From NCBI GenBank assembly GCA_019347675.1, contig JAHWKW010000016.1, positions 1 through 64,000 on the forward strand: a DNA stretch of 64,000 nucleotides, in the 5' to 3' direction. The position numbers were made by a program, and so were the translations under genes. How positions within the stretch are numbered: the first letter of the stretch is position 1; each line of letters starts with the position of its first letter. Below the pieces are notes generated by a model. It was given only the letters and a program-made list of their open reading frames with translations, did not search any database and was not told where the DNA came from. The stretch comes from Actinomycetota bacterium (GTDB taxonomy: Bacteria > Actinomycetota > Nitriliruptoria > Nitriliruptorales > JAHWKO01). Of this stretch, positions 11,998 through 21,160 are shown piece by piece.

Positions 11998-13943
11998 GCT
12001 TCGCCAACCCGGCGGGGTTCCTGGCCGGCCTGCTCACGCTCCCGTTGATCGCGTGGTACGTGCTGAGGGTGCGCCGACCGCGTGTGACGGTCGCGTCGAC
12101 GTTCCTGTGGCGGCGCAGCGAGCGTTCGATCGCGGCGGCGGTGCCCTGGCAGCGTTTCCGCAGCGACGCCACGTTCTGGCTGGTCCTGCTGGCGCTGGTC
12201 GCGGGGACGCTCGCGCTGGCGCAGCCCTACGTCACCGTGACCGCGAGCCTGGGCGACCACACCATCGTGGTCATGGACGCGTCCGCGTCGATGCTCGCCG
12301 ACGAGGACGGGCCCACCCGCCTGGAGCTGGCGCGGCGGTCCGCCGAGACGCTGGTGGACCGCCTGGGTCCGGGTCAGGTGGTGTCCGTGGTGGAGGCCGG
12401 ACCCCGCGCCCGGGTGCTGCTGTCGGCGTCGGGCGATCCCCGCGCGGTCCGGCGGGCGCTCGCTGCGGTGCGTCCCAGCCACGGCGCAGCGGACCTGACC
12501 GACGCGTTCACCCTCGCCGCGGCGCTGGAGCGTCCCGGCCAGTCGACGGTGGTTCACCTGCTCAGCGACGGGGTGGTCCCCGCGGACCACCGCGACGCCG
12601 TCCCCCCCGGTCTGCTGGTGACCGCGGTCGGCCGCGAGCGGCCGAACCTGGCCGTGACCCGTCTGCATGCCGTCCCGGTGGGGGCCGGCGCCCACCAGCT
12701 GTTCGTGCAGGTCCGCAACTTCGGGACGCTGGCCACCGACGCGGACCTGACGGTCGGCGTGGCCGCCACCGACGCCGTCGACGCGGCGGTCGAGCCGCTG
12801 ATCGAGCGACGCCTGCGACTCGGTCCACGTGCCACCGAGGAGCTCATCGTCACCCTCGAGCGCTCCGGCGGCCCCCACCTGGTGGCAGAGATCGCCCCGG
12901 TAGGAACCACGGTCACCGGTGAGAGCTCCGATGCCCTGTCGGTCGACGACCGGGCCTACACGGTCCTGCCCAGCGCCCGTGAGCTGACCGTGCTGATCGC
13001 CGGGCCCGGCAACGTCTTCCTGGAGACGGCGTTCGCGGCCGTCCCCGGCGTGCAGGTGCGCACCACCGACACCGTGCCCGACGCTGTGTCCGACGCTGTG
13101 TCCGGCCCGGGGGCGCGCGCACTGGACGACGCGGACCTGGTCGTGGTCGACCGGGTCGCAGCCCCCGCCGCCCCGCCCCGCCTGCCGACCGTGTACGTCG
13201 CACCGCCGGTCGCCCCACCGGGTGTCGAGATCACCGGCGAGGCGGAGCTCCCGGCGCTGACGTTCCAGGCTCCCGATCACGAGATCCTGGCCGCGGTCGA
13301 CCTGTCGGAGGTGGCGATCGCGGCCGCGCAGACGGTCACCGCCCCGGCGCTCACCCCGATCGCCAGCGGACCCAGCGGCCCGCTGATCCTCGCCGGGCGT
13401 CTCGACGCCTCACCGGTCGTCTACCTCGCCTTCGACCTGACGCAGAGCAACCTCCCGCTGCAACCGGCGTGGCCGGTGCTGATCGCCAACGCGGTGACGT
13501 GGCTCGGCGGCGGGCCGACCACCACACCGGCGAGCGCCGGCGAGGCGGTCACCGTCCCGGTCCCCGCCGGAGCCACCGGGATCACCGTCACCGGACCGGG
13601 GACCGAGCTCACCGTCGACCCGGCCCAACCACGGGTCCGCCTCGAGCAGGCCGGCCTGTACCGGCTTCGCTGGGCCGCTACCGGAGACGACGGTGCGGGC
13701 GGCGAGGCGTGGGTGGCGGCGAACACCGTCCCGGCCGAGGGCGACCTGGCGCGCAGCCGACCGGACCCCACCGACCGGACCGCCACGGCCGTCGACGGGG
13801 CGGCAACGGCCCAGGGCCGCCACGGCTTCGGCCGGGACATCCTCGCGGTGGTGCTGATCCTGGCCCTCGCCGAGTGGGCCTGGGCGACCATCCTCAAGCC
13901 CCGGCGGGCCCGCCGGCGGGGCGCCAGGACGGTGGCGGCGTGA
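11994..13943 (+). CDS. BatA-like VWA membrane protein
   Basis: 649 residues: N-terminal BatA/aerotolerance-type membrane segment (residues 1-25, ending in W-Y-V-L-R-V-R-R-P), a second helix at about 60-80, then a VWA domain with MIDAS D-A-S-A-S-M (Asp95, Ser97, Ser99), a beta-rich middle, and a last membrane helix near 620-640. It would display the VWA domain outside the membrane. A short tandem duplication (S/D-A-V pattern around 13075-13100) is visible. The start overlaps the DUF58 stop, fixing the GTG at 11994. Confidence 0.9.
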   Translation: MSFANPAGFLAGLLTLPLIAWYVLRVRRPRVTVASTFLWRRSERSIAAAVPWQRFRSDATFWLVLLALVAGTLALAQPYVTVTASLGDHTIVVMDASASMLADEDGPTRLELARRSAETLVDRLGPGQVVSVVEAGPRARVLLSASGDPRAVRRALAAVRPSHGAADLTDAFTLAAALERPGQSTVVHLLSDGVVPADHRDAVPPGLLVTAVGRERPNLAVTRLHAVPVGAGAHQLFVQVRNFGTLATDADLTVGVAATDAVDAAVEPLIERRLRLGPRATEELIVTLERSGGPHLVAEIAPVGTTVTGESSDALSVDDRAYTVLPSARELTVLIAGPGNVFLETAFAAVPGVQVRTTDTVPDAVSDAVSGPGARALDDADLVVVDRVAAPAAPPRLPTVYVAPPVAPPGVEITGEAELPALTFQAPDHEILAAVDLSEVAIAAAQTVTAPALTPIASGPSGPLILAGRLDASPVVYLAFDLTQSNLPLQPAWPVLIANAVTWLGGGPTTTPASAGEAVTVPVPAGATGITVTGPGTELTVDPAQPRVRLEQAGLYRLRWAATGDDGAGGEAWVAANTVPAEGDLARSRPDPTDRTATAVDGAATAQGRHGFGRDILAVVLILALAEWAWATILKPRRARRRGARTVAA

Positions 13944-13962
13944 GGCCCGCGGCGGTGACCGC

Positions 13963-16692
13963 ATGAGCCCGATCGGGTTCGACCATCCGGGCTGGCTCGT
14001 CGCGCTGGTGGCCGTCCCGCTGGTCGTGATGGCCGGCCGCCGGACGGTCAGCCGGGTGCGTGGCCGCCAGCACCGGCTGGCGACCGCGTTCCGCGCCGCC
14101 GCGGTCGCGTTCCTCGTCCTGGCGTTGGCCGGGCCGCGGTGGAACGTCGCTGGTGGTGGCGTCGACGTCGCCTTCCTGGTCGACGCGTCCGACTCGGTGG
14201 GGGCCGGACTCGACGACGCCCTGGCCTGGGCCGACGCCGCCCTCGACGGCCGCGGCGAGCGCGACCGCGCCGCCCTGGCGCTGTTCGGCGCGGACGCTCG
14301 GCTGGAGTACACGCTGCGCGACGATCCTCCCCGGGGTCGCCCCGCCACCGTCGTCGACCCGTCGGCCAGCGACCTCGCCCAGGCGCTGCGCCTGGCCCAC
14401 GGCGCGCTCGGCAGCCAGCACCGCCGCCGGGCGGTGCTGCTGACCGACGGGCGCCAGACCCGCGGGGACGCGGTCCGTGCAGCCCGCGAGCTGGCGGCCG
14501 CCGGCGTGCGGGTCGACGTGGTGGCGCTCCCGGGGGGGCTGGCCGCGGACCTGCTGGTCGAGGAGGTGAGGGCCCCGACGCGGCTGCGGCAGGGCGAGGC
14601 GTACGACGTGGTGGCGGTGGTGCGCAACACCTCGTCGGCGGACGCGAACGCGGTCGTGGTGATCAGCGCAGACGGCCGCGAGGTCCACCGCGAGACCGTG
14701 ACCGTGGCGCCCGGCACGGCTCAGGTGGTGGCGCGACGGACCGCCGACACGCCCGGCACCGTCCGCTACGAGGCGCGTCTGGCCAGCGCAGCGTCGACGA
14801 CCGACGCCAACGACGTGGGCCGCGCCGCCGTGCAGGTGCTGGGCCCCGCCAGCGTCCTGGTTGTGGAGGGCGAGCCCGACGCTGGCCGTCATCTCGCCGC
14901 GGCCCTGGAGGCTGCCGGCCTGCCGGTGCAGCGCATCTCGAGCGGCGGTGGGCTGCCGACACTCGACCGCCTCCTCGACCACGACGCGGTGGTGCTGGTC
15001 GACGTCCCCGCCGCCGACGTGCCGGCGACCGCCATGACCACGCTGGACAGCTACGTCCGCGACGCCGGTCGAGGGTTGGTGGCGGTCGGTGGTGACTCGT
15101 CGTTCGGGATGGGCGACTACGACGGCACACCGCTGGAGGACCTGCTGCCGGTGTTCGCCCGCGTCCGCGATCCCGAGCGCCGCCCGTCGGTCGCCGAAGC
15201 CCTGGTCGTGGACGTGTCGGGGTCGATGGCCGCCTGCCACTGTCAGGACGGCGGGTTCGGCGGGCGAGGTGGGCTCGGCGGGGCGGAGTTGGGCGGGGTC
15301 AACAAGACCGACATCTCCAAGGAGGCGATCGCCCGGGCCGTCGCCGCCCTGGAAGCCGACGACACGGTCGGCGTCCTGGCGTTCAACACCCGCAGCGAGT
15401 GGGTGATCCCCCTGCAGAGCCTCCCGCCGGAGTCGGTGGTGGACCAGGGACTGGCCCGCCTGCACCCCGAAGGCGGCACCGCCATCCCGCAGGCCATCCG
15501 CGAGGCGATCGCCGGCCTGAAGGACGTCGACGCGCGGCTCCGCCACATCGTGTTGTTCTCCGACGGCTTCACCGAGCACCAGGCACTGATCGAGGTGGCC
15601 AAGGAGGCCGCCGCGGCGGGGATCACCCTGTCGGTCGTGGGGACCGGGGAAGGCAGCGGTGAGGTCCTCCGCGAGATGGCCGCCGCCGGCGGCGGGCGCT
15701 ACTACCCCGGCCGGGATCTGATGTCCATCCCCGACATCATCGTCAACGAGGTGCAGTTCGTGGCCCGGCCCGTGATCAACGAGGGCCGCTTCCTGCCGGT
15801 GGTCACCGGCGTGGGACCCGCCACCGACGGGCTCGACAGCGCCCCGCCGCTGCTCGGGTACCTGGCCACCACGGTGAAACCCACCGCCCGGCAGCTGCTG
15901 GCGATCGGCGACGAGCGTGACCCACTGCTCGCGACCTGGCGTGCGGGGCTGGGCACCACCGTGGCCTGGACCTCCGACGTGTCGCCCCGCTGGTCGACGC
16001 AGTGGACGACCTGGGAGCGGTTCACCCGCTTCTGGTCCGATGTGGTGAAGTCCACCTTCGCCGCCGATCCCGACCCGCGGTACGCCCTGTCTGCCCGGGC
16101 CACGTCCGACGGGCTGCGGGTCCGGTTGGAGGCGGCCGCGACGATCCCCGCCGACGCCACGGCGGTCGCGACCGTCACTGACCCCGACGGGCAACGCACC
16201 GAGGTGACGCTGGAGCGGACCGCGCTCGACAGCTTCGAAGCCGTCCTGCCCGGCGGGTCCGAAGGCGTCTACGCCGTGGGTGTGCGGCTGTCGGCCGCCG
16301 GGGATCCGCTGTACCACGACGCGGTGGCCGCGACGCGGTCGTACTCACCGGAGTACGCCACCGCAGCCACCGACCCGACGCTGCTGAAACGCGTCGCCGC
16401 AGCCGGGGGCGGACGCCTCGATCCGGACCCGGCCGTGGCGTTCGACCCGCGCGGGCTCCCGGCCGGGAGCGACACGCGACAGCTGTGGCCGTGGCTGGCG
16501 TTGGCGGCGCTGTTCGCGCTCCCGGTGGACGTGGGACTGCGGCGTTTGCGCCTCGAGCGCGACGACTGGCGCCGCGCCCGTCGGTGGGTCGCCGGCCGGC
16601 TGCGTCGCCGCCCCGCGGTGGCCGAGCGCCGCGAGTCCACGGCAGGGTTGCTGGCGGCCCGCGACCGCGCCCGTCGACGCCGCGACGGGTGA
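13963..16692 (+). CDS. Large membrane protein with two VWA domains
   Basis: 909 residues. Helices near 10-25 and 45-60 precede a first VWA-like domain (D-A-S-D-S, Asp74-Ser78) and, after a beta-sandwich and a segment like the glutamine-amidotransferase-like domain of such proteins, a second VWA domain with a full MIDAS D-V-S-G-S-M (Asp417, Ser419, Ser421). The second domain carries a Cys-His-Cys and Gly-rich insertion (C-H-C-Q-D-G-G) directly after the MIDAS. A C-terminal helix lies near 840-860 and a basic tail ends the protein. It is last in the operon; the stop abuts the stop of the opposite lytic transglycosylase gene. Confidence 0.9.
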   Translation: MSPIGFDHPGWLVALVAVPLVVMAGRRTVSRVRGRQHRLATAFRAAAVAFLVLALAGPRWNVAGGGVDVAFLVDASDSVGAGLDDALAWADAALDGRGERDRAALALFGADARLEYTLRDDPPRGRPATVVDPSASDLAQALRLAHGALGSQHRRRAVLLTDGRQTRGDAVRAARELAAAGVRVDVVALPGGLAADLLVEEVRAPTRLRQGEAYDVVAVVRNTSSADANAVVVISADGREVHRETVTVAPGTAQVVARRTADTPGTVRYEARLASAASTTDANDVGRAAVQVLGPASVLVVEGEPDAGRHLAAALEAAGLPVQRISSGGGLPTLDRLLDHDAVVLVDVPAADVPATAMTTLDSYVRDAGRGLVAVGGDSSFGMGDYDGTPLEDLLPVFARVRDPERRPSVAEALVVDVSGSMAACHCQDGGFGGRGGLGGAELGGVNKTDISKEAIARAVAALEADDTVGVLAFNTRSEWVIPLQSLPPESVVDQGLARLHPEGGTAIPQAIREAIAGLKDVDARLRHIVLFSDGFTEHQALIEVAKEAAAAGITLSVVGTGEGSGEVLREMAAAGGGRYYPGRDLMSIPDIIVNEVQFVARPVINEGRFLPVVTGVGPATDGLDSAPPLLGYLATTVKPTARQLLAIGDERDPLLATWRAGLGTTVAWTSDVSPRWSTQWTTWERFTRFWSDVVKSTFAADPDPRYALSARATSDGLRVRLEAAATIPADATAVATVTDPDGQRTEVTLERTALDSFEAVLPGGSEGVYAVGVRLSAAGDPLYHDAVAATRSYSPEYATAATDPTLLKRVAAAGGGRLDPDPAVAFDPRGLPAGSDTRQLWPWLALAALFALPVDVGLRRLRLERDDWRRARRWVAGRLRRRPAVAERRESTAGLLAARDRARRRRDG

Positions 16693-17868
16693 TCAGCCCC
16701 GCAGGTGCTGCCAGCGGTCCAGGACGGCCAGGACGTACAGCTGCGTCTCGACGACCTCGGGGATCCCACCAGCTTCGGCCACCCGGGTCGGTCCGGCGTT
16801 GTACGCGGCCAGACCGAGCTCCAGGTTCCAGAACCGGGTCAGCTGGGCGTGCACGTAGCGAGCACCGCCCGAGAGGTTGTCGAGCGGATCCCACGGGTCG
16901 ACACCCAGGGCCTTGGCGGTCGCCGGCATCAGCTGCGCCAGCCCCACCGCCCCCGCCGGGGATACCACGTCCGGCCGGAAGGACGACTCGGTCCACACCA
17001 GCGCCGCGAAGAAGCGCCCGTCGATGCCGGTGCGGGCCGCAGCGGCATCGACGGCCCCGGCCCAGCGTTTCCCCGCGGCGGGCAGCCGGCCGCTCCACCC
17101 CGGAGCGGGCTGGTCGAACGGGAGCATCTGCGGGGTCCGCAGCACCGCCTCGACGGACCTCAGGCGACGCTTGAGCTCCACGACCAGCTGTTCACGTGCT
17201 GCTCGGTCGGCGACCAGCTCGTCGACGATCGCGCGTCGCGCCGCACGCTCGGCGTCAGCGTCCGCCACGACCTGACGCTGCTGGTCGGAGATCGCCGCCA
17301 CCGCCGCGCGCCGCTGCTCGGCCGCGCGGGTGGCAGCTGCCGCCTCCTGGACCGCGATCTCGGCGCGGCGCTGCAGGTCGCGAGCCGCCTGCAGCAGCTG
17401 ATGGTCCGTCGCCAGCAGACGTCGTCCGACCACGGCGGCGAGCGCGAGGTCGTGGGCGTCGCGGGCCGCCCCCAACGCCGACGCGACCAACACCATCGGG
17501 TCTTCCGATCCCCGTGCCTTGTAGATCTCCGTCGCGCGCTGTGACAGCTCCACACGTCGCTGATGCAGCAGCTCGGCGCTGACGTGCGCTCGTTCCTCGG
17601 CGTGTTGTTGCGCGGTGCGTGCCTCACGCTCGGACGCTTGGGCCTCGGCGAGCTGCCGTTCGACCGCACCGAGCCGGGCGCGGAGCTCGGTCAGCCGGTC
17701 CTGGACCGCCGTGTACGCGTCCCGCGCCCGTTGCAGCCGCTCGGCGACGGCCTGAAGGTCATGCTCGGCGCGCCGCAGGTCCTGACCGGGCGCGGCAACC
17801 GCCACAACGGCGGGAGCAAGCAACGCCAACGCGATCACCGTCACCATCAGCAGGCGGCGCCACGCCAT
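16693..17868 (-). CDS. Secreted lytic transglycosylase with N-terminal coiled coil
   Basis: 391 residues. A signal peptide (1-25, A-x-A type) is followed by about 220 residues of continuous coiled coil rich in Arg, Ala, Gln and Glu, like the peptidoglycan-hydrolase regulators of the PcsB/CwlO type. A C-terminal SLT (Slt70-like) domain covers about 270-391: catalytic Glu294 in W-T-E-S-S-F, then G-A-V-G-L-A-Q-L-M-P-A-T-A and A-Y-N-A-G-P. It would cleave glycan strands outside the membrane, perhaps under control of the coiled coil. It converges on the VWA operon with no gap. Confidence 0.92.
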   Translation of the reverse strand: MAWRRLLMVTVIALALLAPAVVAVAAPGQDLRRAEHDLQAVAERLQRARDAYTAVQDRLTELRARLGAVERQLAEAQASEREARTAQQHAEERAHVSAELLHQRRVELSQRATEIYKARGSEDPMVLVASALGAARDAHDLALAAVVGRRLLATDHQLLQAARDLQRRAEIAVQEAAAATRAAEQRRAAVAAISDQQRQVVADADAERAARRAIVDELVADRAAREQLVVELKRRLRSVEAVLRTPQMLPFDQPAPGWSGRLPAAGKRWAGAVDAAAARTGIDGRFFAALVWTESSFRPDVVSPAGAVGLAQLMPATAKALGVDPWDPLDNLSGGARYVHAQLTRFWNLELGLAAYNAGPTRVAEAGGIPEVVETQLYVLAVLDRWQHLRG

Positions 17869-18048
17869 GTGCCCCTCCCGGTCGCGTCACGCTCCCCGAT
17901 CCGACGCCCGCACCGGTACGGCCGTCGGGACAGGTCGACGACCCTAGCCCACTACCGCTGTCGTACCCGACGTGACTACAGTGCCCGACCGCCGCGGGCT
18001 TCCCCGTCCGCGGCTCCGCTCGACGGGACGTTCACGAAAAGGGCGCGC

Positions 18049-19080
18049 ATGAACCCCAGACGACCACTGATCCTCGCTGCCACGCTGGCGCTCGTCCTGA
18101 CCGCGTGTCCCGGCGACGAAGCCCCGTCGCCGGGCGAGAGCCCCACGACGCCCGCCGAGGGTGAACGCGAGTTCACGATCACCGCCACCGACTACGCGTT
18201 CGATCTCCCGACCACGCTGGGCGGAGGTGTCGTGACCGCCACGTTGGACAACGACGGGGAACAGGCCCACGAGGCTGTCTTCGTCCGCGTCGAGCCGGGC
18301 ACCTCCGAGGACGAGGTCATGGATGCCTTCGACCAACTCGTCCAGGGCGGCCCCTTCCCCGACTTCATCACGGCGCTCTCGGGGATCGGCGTGGTCCCCC
18401 CCGGCGAGTCGGCGTCCTCGACGTTCTCACTCCCCGAGGGTGAGTACGTCGTCCTGTGCCCGTTGACCGACGAGCCACCGTCCGACACGCCGCCCGGCGA
18501 CGAGGGGCTGCAGACCGAGGCGCCGGCCGAAGCAGGCCAGGAGACCTCGCCGCCGGCGACTCCGACCGAGGAGGGCCCGGCCGCGGGACCGAGCCCCGGG
18601 CAGCCGGCCGAAGACGAAGAGCTCGAGCCGCACTACCGGCTCGGGATGATCACGTCCGTGGACGTCAGCGAGGGCGACGTCGCCGACCTGCCGGACGCCG
18701 ACGGCACCGTCGTCGGCACCGACTACGCCTTCGAGGTGCCGGAGCTCGCAGCCGGCACCCACACGCTGGTGTTCCGCAACGACGGTGAGCAGAACCACCA
18801 CGCGGTTCTGTTGCAGTTCGCCGAGGGCATCGACGAGGAGGGTGTCGCACAGACGTTCGAAGCGTTCGCGCAAGCCGGTGAGGGTCCACCACCGGAGGGG
18901 GTCGAGGAGCCCGAGTTCATCGGCGCCTCATCGGTGTTCTCACCGGGCCTCGGCGGCACGTTCGAGGTGGAGGTGACCTCGGGCCGGACCTACGCGTTCG
19001 CGTGCTTCATCCAGGACCGCGAGGGCGGCCCGCCACACGCGTTCGCCTACGACATGTACCGGGCGTTCACGGTCGAGTGA
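18049..19080 (+). CDS. Lipoprotein with two cupredoxin-like domains
   Basis: 343 residues. The lipobox L-T-A-C places the lipidated Cys at 20. Two related halves each begin with T-D-Y-A-F-(D/E)-(L/V)-P, a beta-sandwich strand pattern of type I copper proteins. Each half has a plausible His-Cys-His-Met ligand set: His74, Cys137, His195, Met200 in the first and His250/251, Cys319, His330, Met336 in the second. In the first half about 55 Pro/Glu-rich residues separate Cys137 from His195. It would sit on the outer face of the membrane and may bind copper or carry electrons. ATG 18049 was chosen because it gives the signal peptide. Confidence 0.82.
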   Translation: MNPRRPLILAATLALVLTACPGDEAPSPGESPTTPAEGEREFTITATDYAFDLPTTLGGGVVTATLDNDGEQAHEAVFVRVEPGTSEDEVMDAFDQLVQGGPFPDFITALSGIGVVPPGESASSTFSLPEGEYVVLCPLTDEPPSDTPPGDEGLQTEAPAEAGQETSPPATPTEEGPAAGPSPGQPAEDEELEPHYRLGMITSVDVSEGDVADLPDADGTVVGTDYAFEVPELAAGTHTLVFRNDGEQNHHAVLLQFAEGIDEEGVAQTFEAFAQAGEGPPPEGVEEPEFIGASSVFSPGLGGTFEVEVTSGRTYAFACFIQDREGGPPHAFAYDMYRAFTVE

Positions 19081-19556
19081 ATCCTGGGCGGGGCGCCCGG
19101 GCCGGGATCGGTCCGGGCGCCCCGCTTCGCTGACCGCGGGTCGGGGACGGTCTGCTCGACGCGGACGCGGGCGCACAGCTCGCTCGACGCCACGTCGCGG
19201 CGGCCCCGCCCCGCGGAGCACAGCGCCCGCAACGCCTCGCTGGGCGCGACGTCGGCAGTGAGAGGCGTGGGATGCGCGCGGTAGGCCTCGAACCACTCGT
19301 CGGTGGTCCCGCACGCCGCGATGGTCGGGTACAGGTCGGCCAGGGACCCCGCCACCGTGGTCGGCACCGGCGACACGGGCGCGTGCGGTGCGGGCGAACC
19401 CGGCTCGGCGCGCCCGGTCAGCGCCGCCTGTGCTGCATCGAACGCCTCGCTGCACGCAGGCGACACCGCGATCGGCGTCGGGTCGCGGCCGGCGTGCTGT
19501 CCCGCCCCGCACCCGACCGACAGCACAGCCAGGAGCGTCGCCGCGACCGTCCGCAT
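19047..19556 (-). CDS. Small secreted lipoprotein of unknown function
   Basis: 169 residues with a signal peptide and lipobox L-S-V-G-C (Cys16). The mature part is about 110 residues with four further cysteines, probably disulfide-bonded, and no domain I recognise. The last 40 residues are encoded across the hairpin at 19088-19125 and 34 bases of the opposite gene, and look like read-through of non-selected sequence (Arg/Pro/Gly-rich). The ancestral stop may have been lost. Confidence 0.65.
   Translation of the reverse strand: MRTVAATLLAVLSVGCGAGQHAGRDPTPIAVSPACSEAFDAAQAALTGRAEPGSPAPHAPVSPVPTTVAGSLADLYPTIAACGTTDEWFEAYRAHPTPLTADVAPSEALRALCSAGRGRRDVASSELCARVRVEQTVPDPRSAKRGARTDPGPGAPPRIHSTVNARYMS
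19088..19125. terminator. Strong bidirectional hairpin between convergent lipoprotein genes
   Basis: GCGGGGCGCCCGG (19088-19100) pairs perfectly with CCGGGCGCCCCGC (19113-19125) across a 12-base loop. It sits 7 bases after the stop of the plus-strand lipoprotein gene and within the last codons of the minus-strand one. No clear T-run follows, as is common in GC-rich actinobacteria. Confidence 0.8.
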
Positions 19557-19687
19557 CGCCGGACGATCCTAGGCCGCAGTCGACGGATCAGCGCGTCGGG
19601 TCGGTCGCAGCACCGAGCGGGCTGACGGGTCCTATCGTGCGGGGCGCCGAGGGAGACGGACAGATGTGCCACCCGGAGGTCCAAACC

Positions 19688-20575
19688 ATGACAGCAGCCA
19701 CCGAGATGGGCACCGGCGCCGCGACGATCCGCGGACTGCTCACGAGCGGGGCGACGGTCAACATGCCCGGCGTGTACGACGCGCTGTCCGCCCGGCTGGC
19801 TGACGAGTCCGGGTTCGAGGTGTTGTTCGTCTCCGGGTACTCGGTGTCGGCCTCGCAGCTGGGGATGCCCGACTACGGCTACCTCACCCAGACCGAGATC
19901 GTCGAGGCTGCCAGGAGCGTGTGTACCAACACCGCCCGGCCGGTGATCGTGGACGCCGACACCGGGTACGGCAACCCACTCAACGCCGTCCGCACCGCCC
20001 GGCTTCTGCACCGAGCCGGGGCCAGCGGGCTGTTCCTCGAAGACCAGGAGTGGCCCAAGAAGTGCGGTCACTTCGCGGGGAAGCGCGTCATCGAACGACG
20101 CGAGTGGCTCGCCAAGCTCCGGGCCGTCCTCGACCTGCGGGATGAGGGCGTGGACCTGTTCCTGGTTGCCAGGACCGACGCCCGGGCCGCGGTCTCGTTG
20201 GACGACGCCATCGCCCGCGCCCAAGCGGCGCGCGACCTCGGCGTCGACGCGATCTTCGTCGAGGCCCCCCAGGGGGTCGACGAGCTCGAACGCGTCGCCA
20301 AGGAGGTCGACGGCGTCGTGCGGGTCGCCAACATGATCGAGGGTGGCCGTACCCCGCTGCTGACCGCCGCTGAGCTGCACGACCTGGGCTACGACCTGAT
20401 CGTGACTCCGCTCAGCGCTCTGCTGGCGGTCACCCGTGCCCTGCGTGAGGTCTTCGGCGCGCTCCGCGACAAGGGCACGCTCCGCGACGACCTGGAAGTG
20501 CTGGTCCCCTTCGACGACTTCGGCGCGGTGGTCGACCTGGAGGGCCACCGCAGCCTCGAACAGCGCTACGCATGA
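19688..20575 (+). CDS. PEP mutase / isocitrate lyase superfamily enzyme
   Basis: TIM-barrel enzyme of 295 residues cleaving or forming a C-C bond of a 2-oxo or hydroxy acid. The K-K-C-G-H motif with the loop cysteine Cys126 is that of 2-methylisocitrate and isocitrate lyases; D-A-D-T-G-Y-G supplies Mg ligands. The length fits methylisocitrate lyase, oxaloacetate decarboxylase or carboxyphosphonate-type members, so the substrate cannot be fixed. No prpC/prpD partner is nearby. GGAGG at 19675-19679 supports ATG 19688 rather than an ATG at 19664. Confidence 0.88.
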   Translation: MTAATEMGTGAATIRGLLTSGATVNMPGVYDALSARLADESGFEVLFVSGYSVSASQLGMPDYGYLTQTEIVEAARSVCTNTARPVIVDADTGYGNPLNAVRTARLLHRAGASGLFLEDQEWPKKCGHFAGKRVIERREWLAKLRAVLDLRDEGVDLFLVARTDARAAVSLDDAIARAQAARDLGVDAIFVEAPQGVDELERVAKEVDGVVRVANMIEGGRTPLLTAAELHDLGYDLIVTPLSALLAVTRALREVFGALRDKGTLRDDLEVLVPFDDFGAVVDLEGHRSLEQRYA

Positions 20576-20584
20576 GACGACGCT

Positions 20585-21001
20585 TCAGGAGCTGACCCGG
20601 TCCTCCATCACGGTGAGGAGCTCCTCGACGAGCTGCGCTGGCGTGATCCCCTTCTCCAGGTAGCGGCTGGCTCCGCCGGCCTCGGCGACGTCGTTGAGGC
20701 GTCGTCGCTCGAACGCCGACAGCATCACGACCTTCGTGTGCGGCGACGCCGACACGATCCCGGGCAGCGCCGTGATCCCATCCATGTTGGGCATCGCGAC
20801 GTCCAGGAGGACGAGGTCGGGCTGGTGCCTGGTCGCGTACTCCACCGCTTCGACGCCGTCAACGGCTTCGGCGACGACCTGGAACCGGCCGCTGCGCTCG
20901 AGCACGACCCGGTACAGCAGCCGCAGGTCGGCGACGTCGTCGGCGAGGACCGTCCGGAAGACGGCCTGGCTCACCGACTGGCCGGGACCCATCGCGCGCA
21001 C
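20585..21001 (-). CDS. Stand-alone response-regulator receiver protein
   Basis: A single CheY-like receiver (138 residues) without output domain. The acidic pair Asp21-Asp22, phospho-acceptor Asp67 in L-L-D-V-A-M-P, and the Thr/Ser and Lys positions (S-A-F, E-K-G) are present, though the Lys loop is E-K-G rather than the usual K. ATG at 20992 is an alternative start. No kinase gene is adjacent. It is divergent from the unknown gene at 21161. Confidence 0.88.
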   Translation of the reverse strand: MRAMGPGQSVSQAVFRTVLADDVADLRLLYRVVLERSGRFQVVAEAVDGVEAVEYATRHQPDLVLLDVAMPNMDGITALPGIVSASPHTKVVMLSAFERRRLNDVAEAGGASRYLEKGITPAQLVEELLTVMEDRVSS

Positions 21002-21160
21002 GTCGCTCCTGTGATCTACCGGTGCGGATGATGCCCGATGCAGTGTCCGTCGTCAGCCGATCCGGCACAAAACCGCGCTGCGTCGCTGTACCGTTCGTCG
21101 CGATCGCCCAGCGACAACCGCGGCGGTCGCTCCGTGACGATCCGTTGTGAGAGGTCGATC

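Noticed and set aside
19688-20575. True isocitrate lyase of the glyoxylate shunt
   Set aside because: Although the K-K-C-G-H motif is present, 295 residues is far too short for AceA (over 400).
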